Part shown: positions 8,603 through 17,307 of the stretch, one piece after another
Layout of the letters: each line of letters starts with the position of its first letter
Numbering within the stretch: the stretch's first letter is position 1
Translations under genes and position numbers: made by a program
Notes under the pieces: model-generated
The model's input: the letters and a program-made list of their open reading frames with translations, nothing else
Database searches by the model: none
What the model was told of the DNA's origin: nothing
Assembly: GCA_022448765.1 (NCBI GenBank)
Contig: JAKUTI010000005.1
Span: 1-31,463, forward strand
Length of the DNA: 31,463 nt
Reading direction: 5' to 3'
DNA from: Pseudomonadales bacterium
GTDB lineage: Bacteria; Pseudomonadota; Gammaproteobacteria; Pseudomonadales; Azotimanducaceae

Positions 8603-9874
8603 TTAAGCTGCGGGTCCCGGGTTCTTCATGACGTCGCGAAAGGGCCCCGTGTCCATGCGCGGTTCTTTGGGCATTCCTAGGACGCGTTCGGCGATGATAT
8701 TGCGCTGAATTTCATCGGTACCTCCTGCGATCGACGTGGCGGGCACGGAAACGAGAATTTCTGCGATCAACCCGGCCAAAGGCCCATCCTCGCCCTCAAG
8801 CATGCTGTCGCTACCACTGATCATCGTATGTACCTTGGAAGCTTGTCGGGCCACATGACTGGCTGCCAATTTGCCCAAGGAACCTTCAGGCCCTTGAGGT
8901 CGGCCTTGTTGTTGAGCTGCGCGGGCTCGTCTCGCGGTCCATTCGGCGGTCCGGGCTTTGATCATCAGTTCGGCGATGGCTTGACGGACGACTACGTCGT
9001 CTATTTTTCCGGTTTCACTGGCGCGTTCAAAGACGAGATCTACTCGACCAGCACGTTGCGGATACCATTTGTACGGTTCCATAACGGTTGCTGTTTCATC
9101 GCGCTCTTCGTCATATATGCGACCCGTTAAGTCATGGTCTCGATGGACCGTTCGTAATGCATCGGCGCTCCGGCGTTCGTGCATTAACGTGGTCATCGCA
9201 ACTTTCCAGCCGTTACCGATCCGATCCACTTGGTTTTCCGGTGCAACCACGGCGTCGGTAAAAAACACCTGATTGAATGACGCGTGGCCGTTCATTTGCT
9301 TGAGCGGATGAACCGATACACCGGGCTGATGCATGTCGATGACGAAATAGGAAAGCCCGTCGTGTTTAGGTGCGTCCCAATTGGTCCGGGCAAGGAGTAG
9401 CCCATGGTCGGCATGATGCGCACTTGTAGTCCAGACTTTCTGGCCGTTGACGATCCAATGAGTTCCATCGAAGTCAGCTCTCGTGATGGCTCCTGCGAGA
9501 TCGGAACCGCTACCGGGCTCACTGAAAAGCTGGCACCACGTGTCTTCGCCCGTGAGAATCCGTGGCAGGTACCGAGACTTTTGGTCGTCGTTCCCATGCT
9601 CCAGAATGGTCGCGGCTGCCAGAAGGCGGATGCCGGTGCGGGCCACCGTGACGGCGTTTATGCGGGCGAACTCCTCTTCTACGATCGGATTCAAAGCCTG
9701 CGGCAAGTCCTTCCCAAACCATTGCGATGGCCATGTGGGCATGCCCCAACCTGACTCCGTGAGTTTGGTACGCCACTCGATTAGTGACGCGTTTGGATCC
9801 CAATTGGATTCGAGCCAGGCTCGTAGCTCTTGGCGCAGTTGCTTGGCGCTTACCGGATCCATCAATGTTGCCAT
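8603..9874 (-). CDS. Acyl-CoA dehydrogenase, FadE subunit 2 of pair
   Basis: This FAD-dependent acyl-CoA dehydrogenase has about 423 residues. Visible family marks are CQLFSEPGSGSDLAG (flavin and substrate contact), WIVNGQKVWTTSAHHADHGLLLARTN in two parts, and the C-terminal AGGTDEIQRNIIAERVLGMP. The residue just before GGTDEIQ is alanine rather than the Glu used by many homomeric enzymes, as is common in FadE-type proteins. The best starts are ATG 9874 (13 bp overlap with the upstream gene) or ATG 9862, where the upstream TGA and this ATG share a base. A longer frame to 10003 lies entirely inside the upstream gene and is not credible. It probably oxidises an acyl-CoA together with the partner encoded just upstream. 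Confidence 0.9.
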   Translation of the reverse strand: MATLMDPVSAKQLRQELRAWLESNWDPNASLIEWRTKLTESGWGMPTWPSQWFGKDLPQALNPIVEEEFARINAVTVARTGIRLLAAATILEHGNDDQKSRYLPRILTGEDTWCQLFSEPGSGSDLAGAITRADFDGTHWIVNGQKVWTTSAHHADHGLLLARTNWDAPKHDGLSYFVIDMHQPGVSVHPLKQMNGHASFNQVFFTDAVVAPENQVDRIGNGWKVAMTTLMHERRSADALRTVHRDHDLTGRIYDEERDETATVMEPYKWYPQRAGRVDLVFERASETGKIDDVVVRQAIAELMIKARTAEWTARRARAAQQQGRPQGPEGSLGKLAASHVARQASKVHTMISGSDSMLEGEDGPLAGLIAEILVSVPATSIAGGTDEIQRNIIAERVLGMPKEPRMDTGPFRDVMKNPGPAA

Positions 9875-10977
9875 CGGTTGATGAGTTGTTCTTTGTGATA
9901 GGTGGGATCGCCGAAGAAAACTTCGGAACTTTTTGCGCGTTTGAACCAAAGGTGGGTGTCGTTGTCCCAGGTGAATCCTATGCCCCCGTGAATTTGGATA
10001 CATTCGGCAGCGATTCGCGTAAAGGCTTCGGAGGCCGAAGCTTTAGCCAGGCTGGCGAGTGCGGGCAATTCGGGGTCGTGAGACGCAGCCGCAGCCGCCG
10101 CGTAATATGCCGCGGACTTCGCCATTTCCACGTCGAGCAGCATGTCGGCACACTTGTGCTTAATGGCCTGAAACGATCCGATCGCTCGACCAAATTGGAT
10201 TCTTTCGACGGCGTACTTGACGGTTTCGTCTACCAAGCGTTGTGCTCCTCCGACCATTTCGTTGGCGAGCGCGATGGCAGCCAGATCGAGCGTGTCTTCG
10301 AGCTTGGCGGTCTGATCACCATCTCCACCGAGACGGCGCGCGGTGACGTCGACAAATTCAAGTTCCGATAGTTTACGCGTCGCATCAACGGTGTTGACCA
10401 AGCGCCGTCTTAATCCAGGCGCATTACCATCGATCAAGAAAAATCCAATGCCATCGCTTTCATTGCCGTCATTCGTTCTGGCGACAACGATTAGAAGGTC
10501 TGCAATGTGCCCATCAAGAACGTAGCGCTTAATCCCGTTTAATCGGTTATTTTCGGCTGAGAGCTTGATTGAGTCGCTGCCCCACTTTCCAGCCGTTTCG
10601 AAGACTGCAAACGTTGCGATACGGTTGCCGGTCGCTATGTTAGGCAGCAGGTCAGATTTTTCCGATTCGGTCGCGACGTTCATTACGGCGGTTGCGGCCA
10701 AAGAGGTTGCGAAGAACGGGGCACAAAGAAGCGATCGCCCCATCTCTTCAAATACTATTCCGAGTTCGGCGTAGGACAGTCCGAGCCCGCCGTAGGCTTC
10801 GGGTATGTGGGTCGCGGTGAAACCGAGTTCGCTGGAGAGTTGTGTCCAGACAGCGGGGTCGTAGCCCTCAGTTGTTGCCATAATCCGACGGACTTCGACC
10901 GTGGGTGATTTATCGGCCAAGAACTTTTGAGCGGTCGCGCGAAGCTGATCTTGTTCTTCGTTAAAGGTGAATTGCAC
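9862..10977 (-). CDS. Acyl-CoA dehydrogenase, FadE subunit 1 of pair
   Basis: This 371-residue acyl-CoA dehydrogenase starts at a GTG with AGGGG just upstream. The N-terminal helical domain (FTFNEEQDQLRATAQKFLAD) is followed by LGFTATHIPEAYGGLGLSYAEL, a reduced central beta region (FAVFETAGKWG), and the C-terminal IQIHGGIGFTWDNDTHLWFKRAKSS. The latter replaces the usual GGxGY/F motif and is typical of one subunit of heteromeric FadE pairs such as those acting on steroid side chains. Its stop overlaps the second dehydrogenase start. The two likely form an alpha2beta2 enzyme (inferred from overlap and family precedent). The electron acceptor (ETF) genes are not in this window. Confidence 0.88.
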   Translation of the reverse strand: MQFTFNEEQDQLRATAQKFLADKSPTVEVRRIMATTEGYDPAVWTQLSSELGFTATHIPEAYGGLGLSYAELGIVFEEMGRSLLCAPFFATSLAATAVMNVATESEKSDLLPNIATGNRIATFAVFETAGKWGSDSIKLSAENNRLNGIKRYVLDGHIADLLIVVARTNDGNESDGIGFFLIDGNAPGLRRRLVNTVDATRKLSELEFVDVTARRLGGDGDQTAKLEDTLDLAAIALANEMVGGAQRLVDETVKYAVERIQFGRAIGSFQAIKHKCADMLLDVEMAKSAAYYAAAAAASHDPELPALASLAKASASEAFTRIAAECIQIHGGIGFTWDNDTHLWFKRAKSSEVFFGDPTYHKEQLINRWQH

Positions 10978-11064
10978 GAGGCCCCTTTCCTCTTTGACAT
11001 TCTACGGACGGTTGGGTCGAGGCATGCGTTCGCATCGGCGTAAAATATTCGCTCGGTCCCGGCG

Positions 11065-11853
11065 TTAAATGACGATTCCTGCCAACGGATCTTCAACGGT
11101 GCTTTTCTCAATTCGCTGGTCGACGAGGCGTTGTGATATTGAGACTCCACCTTCGATTGAGAGGTGGACCACGGCAACGTGTCCGCCGCTCGCAGACGCG
11201 TACGCGGCAACTGGCGAACCAGGGTAGCAGGCCGTGGTCGCCCCGGCGGACATGTCCCCCCACACGTGGACATGGCCAAGTGCTAGATAGTCGAACCCCG
11301 AGTTACCGATTTCCTGTTTTGTGATTTGTGAAGAACCGATTCCCGCTCGCTTCTCGACCACTTGACCATGCGCGAGGCCAATATTCCATCCTTGTGCAGT
11401 GGGTTCAGGTGTTCCAGCCAGGGGAATATTTTCGGGAGCATGTTCGGCCATCGCTTTACCCCATACGCGGGTGCCTAGTTCAGGAAACTCGAGGATATCT
11501 CCACGATGGTTAAGAACCGCGTGTACGTGGTTGCCGGCGCCGGCTAGCTCGATACGATGCCAAATCGAGTAGTCGTCGTGGATATCATGATTACCGGGGA
11601 GAAGAACCGTGGCACATGATAGCCGTTGCAACTGATTGCAAACGAACTCGAAGTCTTCATCCGGCACCCTGTTATTGTCGAAGAGATCGCCAACGATCAA
11701 GAGCAAATCCGCGGATTCGTCGAGGGCGACTTGAACGACGGCGGCAAAAGCGCGTTCGGCGCCGTTGCGGAACTCCCCAGCCGCACCACTGGTAAATCGA
11801 CTGTCCAAGTGTACGTCCGATGTGTGGACTAGTTTTAAAGGCCGTTCATGCAT
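11065..11853 (-). CDS. Calcineurin-like metallophosphoesterase (SbcD/Mre11/YhaO-like)
   Basis: This 262-residue protein carries the whole dimetal phosphoesterase signature: HTSDVHLDS near residue 10, LLIVGDLFDNN near 55, LLPGNHDIHDD near 90, GLAHGQV and ALGHVHVWG near 200. The order and the SDVHLD/GHVH variants are like DNA-repair exonucleases of the SbcD/YhaO group, but it lacks the long C-terminal part of SbcD and no SbcC-like ATPase gene adjoins it. It may act on nucleotides or nucleic acids; the substrate is not determinable. It is separated by 87 bp from the dehydrogenase pair and 65 bp from the aldo/keto reductase, all on the same strand. Confidence 0.85.
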   Translation of the reverse strand: MHERPLKLVHTSDVHLDSRFTSGAAGEFRNGAERAFAAVVQVALDESADLLLIVGDLFDNNRVPDEDFEFVCNQLQRLSCATVLLPGNHDIHDDYSIWHRIELAGAGNHVHAVLNHRGDILEFPELGTRVWGKAMAEHAPENIPLAGTPEPTAQGWNIGLAHGQVVEKRAGIGSSQITKQEIGNSGFDYLALGHVHVWGDMSAGATTACYPGSPVAAYASASGGHVAVVHLSIEGGVSISQRLVDQRIEKSTVEDPLAGIVI

Positions 11854-11918
11854 AAGGGCGACATTCTAGCCCAGGGTTGTCGGACGCGTCTTTGACCTTA
11901 TGAAGGATAGCAGCGTGA

Positions 11919-13013
11919 CTAAGGATGGGGCGTTGGTGCGTCGGGATCTAAGAGCCCCTCGTCCTTCAACGTTTGCCATAGGTTGGCTGGGATCGGGGTC
12001 ATCAAATGGTCGCGGTTTTGTTTTGGTTCGTTTGGGTTTTTAGCACCTGGTATGACTGCGGCCACGGCGGGGTGGGCTAACGGAAATTGCAGAGCGACGG
12101 CGGCAAGGGATACATTGTGGGCGTGGCAAACGTTTGCCATCTCGCGGGTCTTTTCGACAATATCAAACGGTGCCTGGTCATACATGTAAGATCCCTGGCC
12201 GTCCGCTTCGACGAGCCATCCGCTGGCAAAGGGTGCCGCAATGATGACGCCAAGACCACGTTGTTCGCAAAGTGCTAGTACCCGCCGTAAAGCACGAGTT
12301 TCAAGAAGCGTATAACCGCCCGCAATAACGAAAAAGTCTAGATCGACGAGATCGGCGATTCGCTCGCATAGGTCTTCGTGAGCACTTGTCAACCAACTGT
12401 CGGCATTGCGTGATTCTAAGTTGCAGCCGCAACCGATAGCTTTGATAGCGCCTTGCGAACGCAGTTCATGAAGCGCCGTTGCACCCCGTCCTCCGTTGGG
12501 ATCGAGTTCTTTGAGGTGTTTTTCGATCTGCTGAGGCTGGTGATAGCCGTAGTCGATGTCGTGAATGGTTAAGCTGTCGATGCGCGAATGCCCGAGACGT
12601 TGCAACGATTCGTGGTGTTGAGACCGAATGCGTTCGTACGTGTAGTCGAATTCAACGCGAAAGCCTGTGACTGGGTCTCGTGGCGTTCGAATCTCACCGC
12701 CAGGCGAGAGAGTACGTTTACTCACGTCTCGCTGCGGCTCCGGTACGAGTGATTTACCGACCTTGGTGTTGATGCTGTAGACGTCGCGATGGTCGATGCC
12801 TGCGAGCGCCAATCCCAAACGTCGTTCCGAACGACCCAGCCCATACCATGGTGCGGTATCGAAGAACCGTACGCCGGTACTCCAAGCGCCGGTTACGGTA
12901 TCAAGGCTGGTACTGTCGGGAACATCAGGACTTCCGATGGTGCCCCCACCAAACCCCAGTGGCGTAACGTACAAGTCACTTGTCCCGACGCGGCGAGGTG
13001 AGGTGATATCCAT
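11919..13013 (-). CDS. Aldo/keto reductase (D-threo-aldose 1-dehydrogenase-like)
   Basis: This 364-residue TIM-barrel oxidoreductase has the AKR tetrad: Asp and Tyr in FFDTAPWYGLGRSE, Lys in SINTKVGKS and His in SLTIHDIDY. It begins VGTSDLYVTPLGFGGGTIG and has AVIPGAKNP near the NADPH-binding C-terminus. The arrangement FFDTAPWYGLGRSERRLG is typical of the fucose/galactose dehydrogenase or pyridoxal dehydrogenase branch, so a sugar or aldehyde substrate with NAD(P) is likely, though not shown. Full length for the branch is about 310-370 residues. It lies 126 bp after the D-aminoacylase gene on the same strand and may share its transcript. Confidence 0.9.
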   Translation of the reverse strand: MDITSPRRVGTSDLYVTPLGFGGGTIGSPDVPDSTSLDTVTGAWSTGVRFFDTAPWYGLGRSERRLGLALAGIDHRDVYSINTKVGKSLVPEPQRDVSKRTLSPGGEIRTPRDPVTGFRVEFDYTYERIRSQHHESLQRLGHSRIDSLTIHDIDYGYHQPQQIEKHLKELDPNGGRGATALHELRSQGAIKAIGCGCNLESRNADSWLTSAHEDLCERIADLVDLDFFVIAGGYTLLETRALRRVLALCEQRGLGVIIAAPFASGWLVEADGQGSYMYDQAPFDIVEKTREMANVCHAHNVSLAAVALQFPLAHPAVAAVIPGAKNPNEPKQNRDHLMTPIPANLWQTLKDEGLLDPDAPTPHP

Positions 13014-13139
13014 TTCAGTCCGTAGGGTTCAATCGCGAAACGTACAGCCGATCCCAACCAGCGCGGATTGAGACCGTTTTACCGCTCGAGGTCGAAGGCG
13101 AACCAGCCGTCGACCTGTCACGAATGTCCCAGCGGAGGC

Positions 13140-14786
13140 CTAAGCCTGGTGCCGTAAAACGTTGCCGGCTCGCACGCCCGTGTGTTCGCCTTCTGAGACA
13201 CTTATTTGCCCGTTCACCAAGGTCGCCTTGTAGCCCTTCGACTTTTGAATGTAGCGCGGCGCGCCGCCAGGGAAATCATGTACCAATTCAGGTTGACGCT
13301 CGGCAACGGTATTTGGATCGAACACATTGATGTCCGCGCGCATTCCCGTAGCAAGAGTTCCTCGGTCTGACAAACCAAGCACCCGTGCTGGTCCCGAAGT
13401 CATTCGACGAATACCCTCGCCCATGCTGTAGACACCGGCTTCTCGGATCCAATAGGACAGGATGAAACTAGTCCAACCCGCGTCCATGATCTGAGATACA
13501 TGTGCACCTGCGTCACCTAAGCTCGGAAAGATGTGCTCACTCTTGAAGAGATCACCCAGTTCCTTGAGGTTTTGGTTAAACATTCGCAAGTTAAAGAGTG
13601 CCCGACCCTTCGTTTCACGAGAAAGGCGGATAAACGTTTCGGACCAGTGTTCTCCAGCGGCGTCGGCGGTTGCCTTCAAGTTTTCTTCCGGCGCTAAGGT
13701 GTAGTTCGGTGAGTCACCAGCCCCGAGGTAGAAGACGTTCTGCATCGGCATGGTTCGACCGTCCTGTGCTCGTGCCTCTTCGACGAGTTTAGCGCTCGTG
13801 TCCGCATCGTTGATGGCAGCCAAGCGTCCGGCGAGATCCATCTTGCGGATTGCCGCCCATGTTTCTCCTTGTACTGGAAGGTTGGATTGAAGCCCGAACA
13901 TAAAGCCCGACCCTCGTACTTGGGTGATGGCAGTGAAGTCATTACCACTTGAACAGAGTTGTTCCAGTCCCTTGGCAGAGGCTTTGCCCGCGCCCTCTTG
14001 AGGACCCGTTCCGTAACTAAAGAGTACGCGACCCTTGGTCGCGTTGGCCATTTTTGTTAGCACTTCAAAATCCGCACCGACGGCCTGCATTAGGGCATTT
14101 CGTGCCCCAACTTCCTTACCGATTTCAACCAGTTCGTTGGGATCTGCGAAGGTCCCGGGGATCGAACGTCCGTCGGGCAGTTTGTGGGGTGGATAACGGT
14201 TGGTCGAAAATCCAATCGCACCTCCGTCAATGGAGTGACCCACTACCTTGGCCATTTCGCTCAATTCTTCGGGTGTGGCCTGTTCTTCTACTGCCCGTTC
14301 GCCCATCACGTAGAAGCGGACGGCACAGTGACCGACCATGCCAGCAACGTTCACGGCAGGATCGAGGGAATCGATCGCATCCAAATAACCCCCGTAGTCT
14401 TCCCAGGTCCACGGTAGCCCAGTCAAGATCGCATGCTTCGGAATGTCTTCCACCGTTTCCATCATCCCGGCGAGCAAATCGCGATCCGACGGCTTGCATG
14501 GTGCAAAAGTGACGCCGCAGTTGCCCATTAGGGCCGTGGTGACACCGTGCCAGCTGACGGGTGTCATCAGCGGGTCCCAACCGATCTGGGCATCCAGATG
14601 TGTGTGGAGATCAACGAAACCCGGGGTTACCACATGACCTTCTGCATCGATTTCCTCGTTGCCTTTTCCTTCAACATTGCCGACGGCGGAAATTACGCCG
14701 TCATCAATTGCCAAGTCACCAGGAACGGGTTCCGCGCCCGTGCCGTCAACAATGTCCCCATTTCGAATAACGATATCGTGAGCCAT
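13140..14786 (-). CDS. N-acyl-D-amino-acid deacylase-type amidohydrolase
   Basis: This 548-residue amidohydrolase has the small beta-domain start DIVIRNGDIVDGTGAEPVPG, then the metal motif FVDLHTHLDAQIGWDP near residue 60, and GNCGVTFAPC near 95, which supplies the metal-binding Cys known in D-aminoacylases. Further marks are MVGHCAVR, DAGAHVSQIMD and PARVLGLSDRG. Relatives remove the acyl group from N-acyl-D-amino acids; others act on cyclic amides, so the exact substrate is uncertain. The ATG has a very strong ribosome site, AAGGAGG, 5 nt upstream. It diverges from the cyclase-family gene across a 355 bp control region containing two inverted repeats. Confidence 0.9.
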   Translation of the reverse strand: MAHDIVIRNGDIVDGTGAEPVPGDLAIDDGVISAVGNVEGKGNEEIDAEGHVVTPGFVDLHTHLDAQIGWDPLMTPVSWHGVTTALMGNCGVTFAPCKPSDRDLLAGMMETVEDIPKHAILTGLPWTWEDYGGYLDAIDSLDPAVNVAGMVGHCAVRFYVMGERAVEEQATPEELSEMAKVVGHSIDGGAIGFSTNRYPPHKLPDGRSIPGTFADPNELVEIGKEVGARNALMQAVGADFEVLTKMANATKGRVLFSYGTGPQEGAGKASAKGLEQLCSSGNDFTAITQVRGSGFMFGLQSNLPVQGETWAAIRKMDLAGRLAAINDADTSAKLVEEARAQDGRTMPMQNVFYLGAGDSPNYTLAPEENLKATADAAGEHWSETFIRLSRETKGRALFNLRMFNQNLKELGDLFKSEHIFPSLGDAGAHVSQIMDAGWTSFILSYWIREAGVYSMGEGIRRMTSGPARVLGLSDRGTLATGMRADINVFDPNTVAERQPELVHDFPGGAPRYIQKSKGYKATLVNGQISVSEGEHTGVRAGNVLRHQA

Positions 14787-14895
14787 TAGGTCCTCCTTTG
14801 ATGAAGTTGACGGGATCTAGGAGCAGATGCCCGCCTCTCCACGAACTCGATTGCGTAACCCTCAAACGTGAAGGTCGCCTAAAGTGTGCCTCAAT

Positions 14896-14909
14896 ACTAC
14901 CTAGGTAGT
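14896..14909. promoter_or_regulatory. Perfect 14-bp palindrome, possible repressor operator
   Basis: The sequence ACTACCTAGGTAGT is identical to its reverse complement. It lies 110 bp upstream of the D-aminoacylase start and 233 bp upstream of the cyclase start. Size and symmetry suit a TetR- or GntR-type dimer, but no regulator gene is in the window and a second copy was not found. Confidence 0.35.
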
Positions 14910-15024
14910 GGGGCTTTAACAAAACGTGTTGGCAATAGAAGCTTCGGCTGGTGCTGTTATGCCTGGAAGCGGCTGGGTGCCCAGTTTCGAGGTCGTAGCG
15001 AGGGGTGGTGGCTTCTCGTTCGTT

Positions 15025-15042
15025 AGATTTAGCTACAAATCT
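15025..15042. promoter_or_regulatory. Inverted repeat AGATTT-N6-AAATCT
   Basis: This has two 6-bp perfect arms around AGCTAC, about 100 bp upstream of the cyclase-family gene. It could be an operator; it is too AT-rich and lacks a T-run, so it is not a terminator. This is support by symmetry only. Confidence 0.25.
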
Positions 15043-15141
15043 CGGGCGGGACGTACGCGTTAATTCTCGTCGTTGCGGGGGTCGGCATAGCAGAACGATC
15101 CAGTATGCTTGGACGGCCGAATGATTGGAGTACAGCGGAAA

Positions 15142-16071
15142 ATGACGATGTCGACAAAGGAACTAGAAGCGCTTTTCGAAGACGTAAAAAACTGGGGTAA
15201 ATGGGGTGATAACGACGAGCGTGGCGCCCTTAATTACATTACGCCCGCGCGGGTAGCGGCTGCAGCAAATCTCATCGAAGATGGCGTTACCGTCAGCTGC
15301 TCGCTGGAATTCCCGACCCGGCCCGCGCCGGACAATCCACGGCCAGCCCAACACATGATGGTCGTGGCGGGGGATGCCTGTACGGAGACAGGTATTCCAG
15401 GCATGGAGTCTGCAATGGATTTTATCGGCGTGGCGTTTCATGGGATGGCGGTCTCACATATTGACGCGCTGTGCCACGTCTTTGTGAAAGAGACGATGTA
15501 CAACGGCTTTAAAGCATCGGACGTCAAAAGCACGGGGGCAACCCGAAATAGCATCATGGCGGGGAAGGACGGCATTGCAGGCCGCGGTGTTTTATTGGAT
15601 ATCCCCCGACTCAAGGGCGTTGACTGGCTGGATATTGATCAGCGAGTGTCCCCGGAAGATCTTGAAGCTGCCGAGCGTGAGCAAAACATCACCGTTGGCG
15701 AGGGGGATGTACTGCTAATAGCGACGGGACGTGATGCAAGGCGACAAGCAAAGGGCTCCTGGGCGCCTACCGAAGGTTTGGCTGGATTGGACGGGCGGGC
15801 GGTCCGATGGCTTCATGATCGGCGTATCTCGATGCTTGGATCGGACGGTGTGTCAGACGCGATCCCCAATCCTGATACGGAGGGGTGGCCAATGCCGATA
15901 CATCAGTGTGGCATTGTCGCGATTGGCCTTCACCTACTCGACAACTTGCGGCTGGACACACTCGCTCATGCTTGTGCTGAGCGAGGGCGTTGGGAATTTT
16001 TCTTTTCGATCGCGCCGCTACGCGTTGTCCGGGGGACCGGTTCCCCGGTGAACCCCATCGCGATATTCTAA
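15142..16071 (+). CDS. Cyclase-family (kynurenine formamidase-like) metal hydrolase
   Basis: This is a protein of about 309 residues of the cyclase/formamidase fold. From ATG 15142, the metal-binding motif is HGMAVSHIDALCH at residues 100-112, corresponding to the family HxGTHxDxxxH, with the glycine/threonine positions changed. Other marks are NWGKWGDNDERGALNYITP at the N-terminus, GRGVLLDIPRL, GDVLLIATGRDA and LGSDGVSD. Relatives hydrolyse amide or lactone bonds, for example N-formylkynurenine or cyclic esters; the substrate is unknown. The frame is open back to TTG 15109 with further ATGs at 15121 and 15148; 15142 best matches the usual family start. It is followed 3 bp later by the phosphotransferase gene. 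Confidence 0.87.
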   Translation: MTMSTKELEALFEDVKNWGKWGDNDERGALNYITPARVAAAANLIEDGVTVSCSLEFPTRPAPDNPRPAQHMMVVAGDACTETGIPGMESAMDFIGVAFHGMAVSHIDALCHVFVKETMYNGFKASDVKSTGATRNSIMAGKDGIAGRGVLLDIPRLKGVDWLDIDQRVSPEDLEAAEREQNITVGEGDVLLIATGRDARRQAKGSWAPTEGLAGLDGRAVRWLHDRRISMLGSDGVSDAIPNPDTEGWPMPIHQCGIVAIGLHLLDNLRLDTLAHACAERGRWEFFFSIAPLRVVRGTGSPVNPIAIF

Positions 16072-16074
16072 GGC

Positions 16075-17190
16075 GTGGCGATGATACCCGTTGATGTGGA
16101 TCCCTTTCGAGACAGCGCTCTTCCCGAGCTTGATGCGGTTCGATCGGGTGAAGAGCTCGATTGGGAAGTGATAGCGGAGTACTTACGACAAAAGCTGCCG
16201 CCGGAAATTGATACCAGTGGTTCATTCCGGGTACTCCAGTTTCCTAACGGGTCCGCGAACCTGACCTACATGATCGCTTTTGGATCGCACGAACTAGTCT
16301 TTCGGCGCCCCCCATTCGGCTCTTTAGCGCCAGGGGCACATGACATGCGTCGAGAATACAAGGTGTTATCAAGGTTATGGCAGCACTTTGCGTTAGCTCC
16401 TCGAGCTTACGTGTTTTGTGATGATCACGCCGTGGCCGGTGCCGATTTTCTCGTTATGAAGCGGTGTCGAGGGGAGGTCGTTCGGGGCGTTATTCCCTCA
16501 ACGATGCGCCGTCATGCAGATGTAGGTCAACGGATCGGCTTTGCCTTGGTAGACGCTATGGCACGTTTTCACCGCGTTGAGCCGGGCGGTTCGCGACTCG
16601 ACGATCTAGGTAGGCCGGAAGGGTTTGTTATGCGCCAGCTTCAGGGTTGGAAGAAACGATGGGATCTGGTCGCTGATGCGCAGTACACGTCGTCGATGAC
16701 CGACATTTTTGATGAATTGGTGGCCACGATGCCCAGCCCGCAGCGAGTTTCATTGGTCCACAACGACCTTAAGCTCGACAACTGCATGTTTGATCCTGAT
16801 GACCCTGATCGCGTCGTTGCGATTTTCGACTGGGACATGACCACGCTAGGTGATCCTCTCATTGACCTAGGCACGTTACTTAATTATTGGCCGGACCCAA
16901 AGGACGATTCGTCGATTGTCGGGCTCGCACACGCGGGGATGGAACGAATGGGTTTGGCGTCCCGCCGCGAAGTTATTGCGCGTTACGGCGAACTTTCCGG
17001 GATGGATGTGTCACACGCGGACTGGTACGCGGCGTTTGCCCGGTGGAAAACGGCGACCGTTGTTCAACAGCTACATCACCGTTGGGCCGTCGGCGATTCA
17101 ACCGATGAACGTATGGCAACGGTTGCTGAGGGGATTGGCGGTTTGATCGGGGGTGCGGAGATGTTCTTAACGGCGGACAAAAGCGGCTGA
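16075..17190 (+). CDS. Phosphotransferase (APH/choline-kinase-like fold)
   Basis: This 371-residue protein has the aminoglycoside phosphotransferase-like kinase core. N-lobe segments are SFRVLQFPNGSANLTYMIAF (nucleotide loop) and ELVFRRPPFGS (ATP-binding Lys replaced by Arg, as in many ACAD10-like members). The catalytic loop is SLVHNDLKLDNCMF and the metal-binding motif AIFDWDMTTLGDPLIDLG. Proteins of this branch, often called ACAD10/11-like phosphotransferases, commonly sit beside acyl-CoA dehydrogenase genes and are thought to phosphorylate hydroxyacyl-CoA; that role is an inference here. The start is GTG 16075, or ATG 16081. The 3 bp gap after the cyclase gene shows a shared operon. Confidence 0.87.
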   Translation: MAMIPVDVDPFRDSALPELDAVRSGEELDWEVIAEYLRQKLPPEIDTSGSFRVLQFPNGSANLTYMIAFGSHELVFRRPPFGSLAPGAHDMRREYKVLSRLWQHFALAPRAYVFCDDHAVAGADFLVMKRCRGEVVRGVIPSTMRRHADVGQRIGFALVDAMARFHRVEPGGSRLDDLGRPEGFVMRQLQGWKKRWDLVADAQYTSSMTDIFDELVATMPSPQRVSLVHNDLKLDNCMFDPDDPDRVVAIFDWDMTTLGDPLIDLGTLLNYWPDPKDDSSIVGLAHAGMERMGLASRREVIARYGELSGMDVSHADWYAAFARWKTATVVQQLHHRWAVGDSTDERMATVAEGIGGLIGGAEMFLTADKSG

Positions 17191-17307
17191 GCACTTTGTG
17201 GAACGACTCATTGTGTCCGTATTGTGACATTCATCCCCGGTCAAAAGTCGCAACGTAAATACGACAGAAAAATGACGCACACCCGAGATTTGTAGGCTGA
17301 CAAACTG

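Larger units (their letters stand above)
14787..15141. promoter_or_regulatory. Divergent intergenic control region
   Basis: This 355 bp stretch between the D-aminoacylase and cyclase genes contains no convincing gene. It holds the strong AGGAGG site for the minus-strand gene near 14790, a 14-bp perfect palindrome at 14896-14909 and an inverted repeat at 15025-15042. Short in-frame extensions of the cyclase (TTG 15109, ATG 15121) enter its right end. No clear sigma-70 promoter pair was recognised by eye. Both divergent genes are hydrolases, so shared control is plausible. Confidence 0.5.

Noticed and set aside
9875..10003. N-terminal extension of the second acyl-CoA dehydrogenase
   Set aside because: It lies within the other dehydrogenase gene and shows no family similarity.
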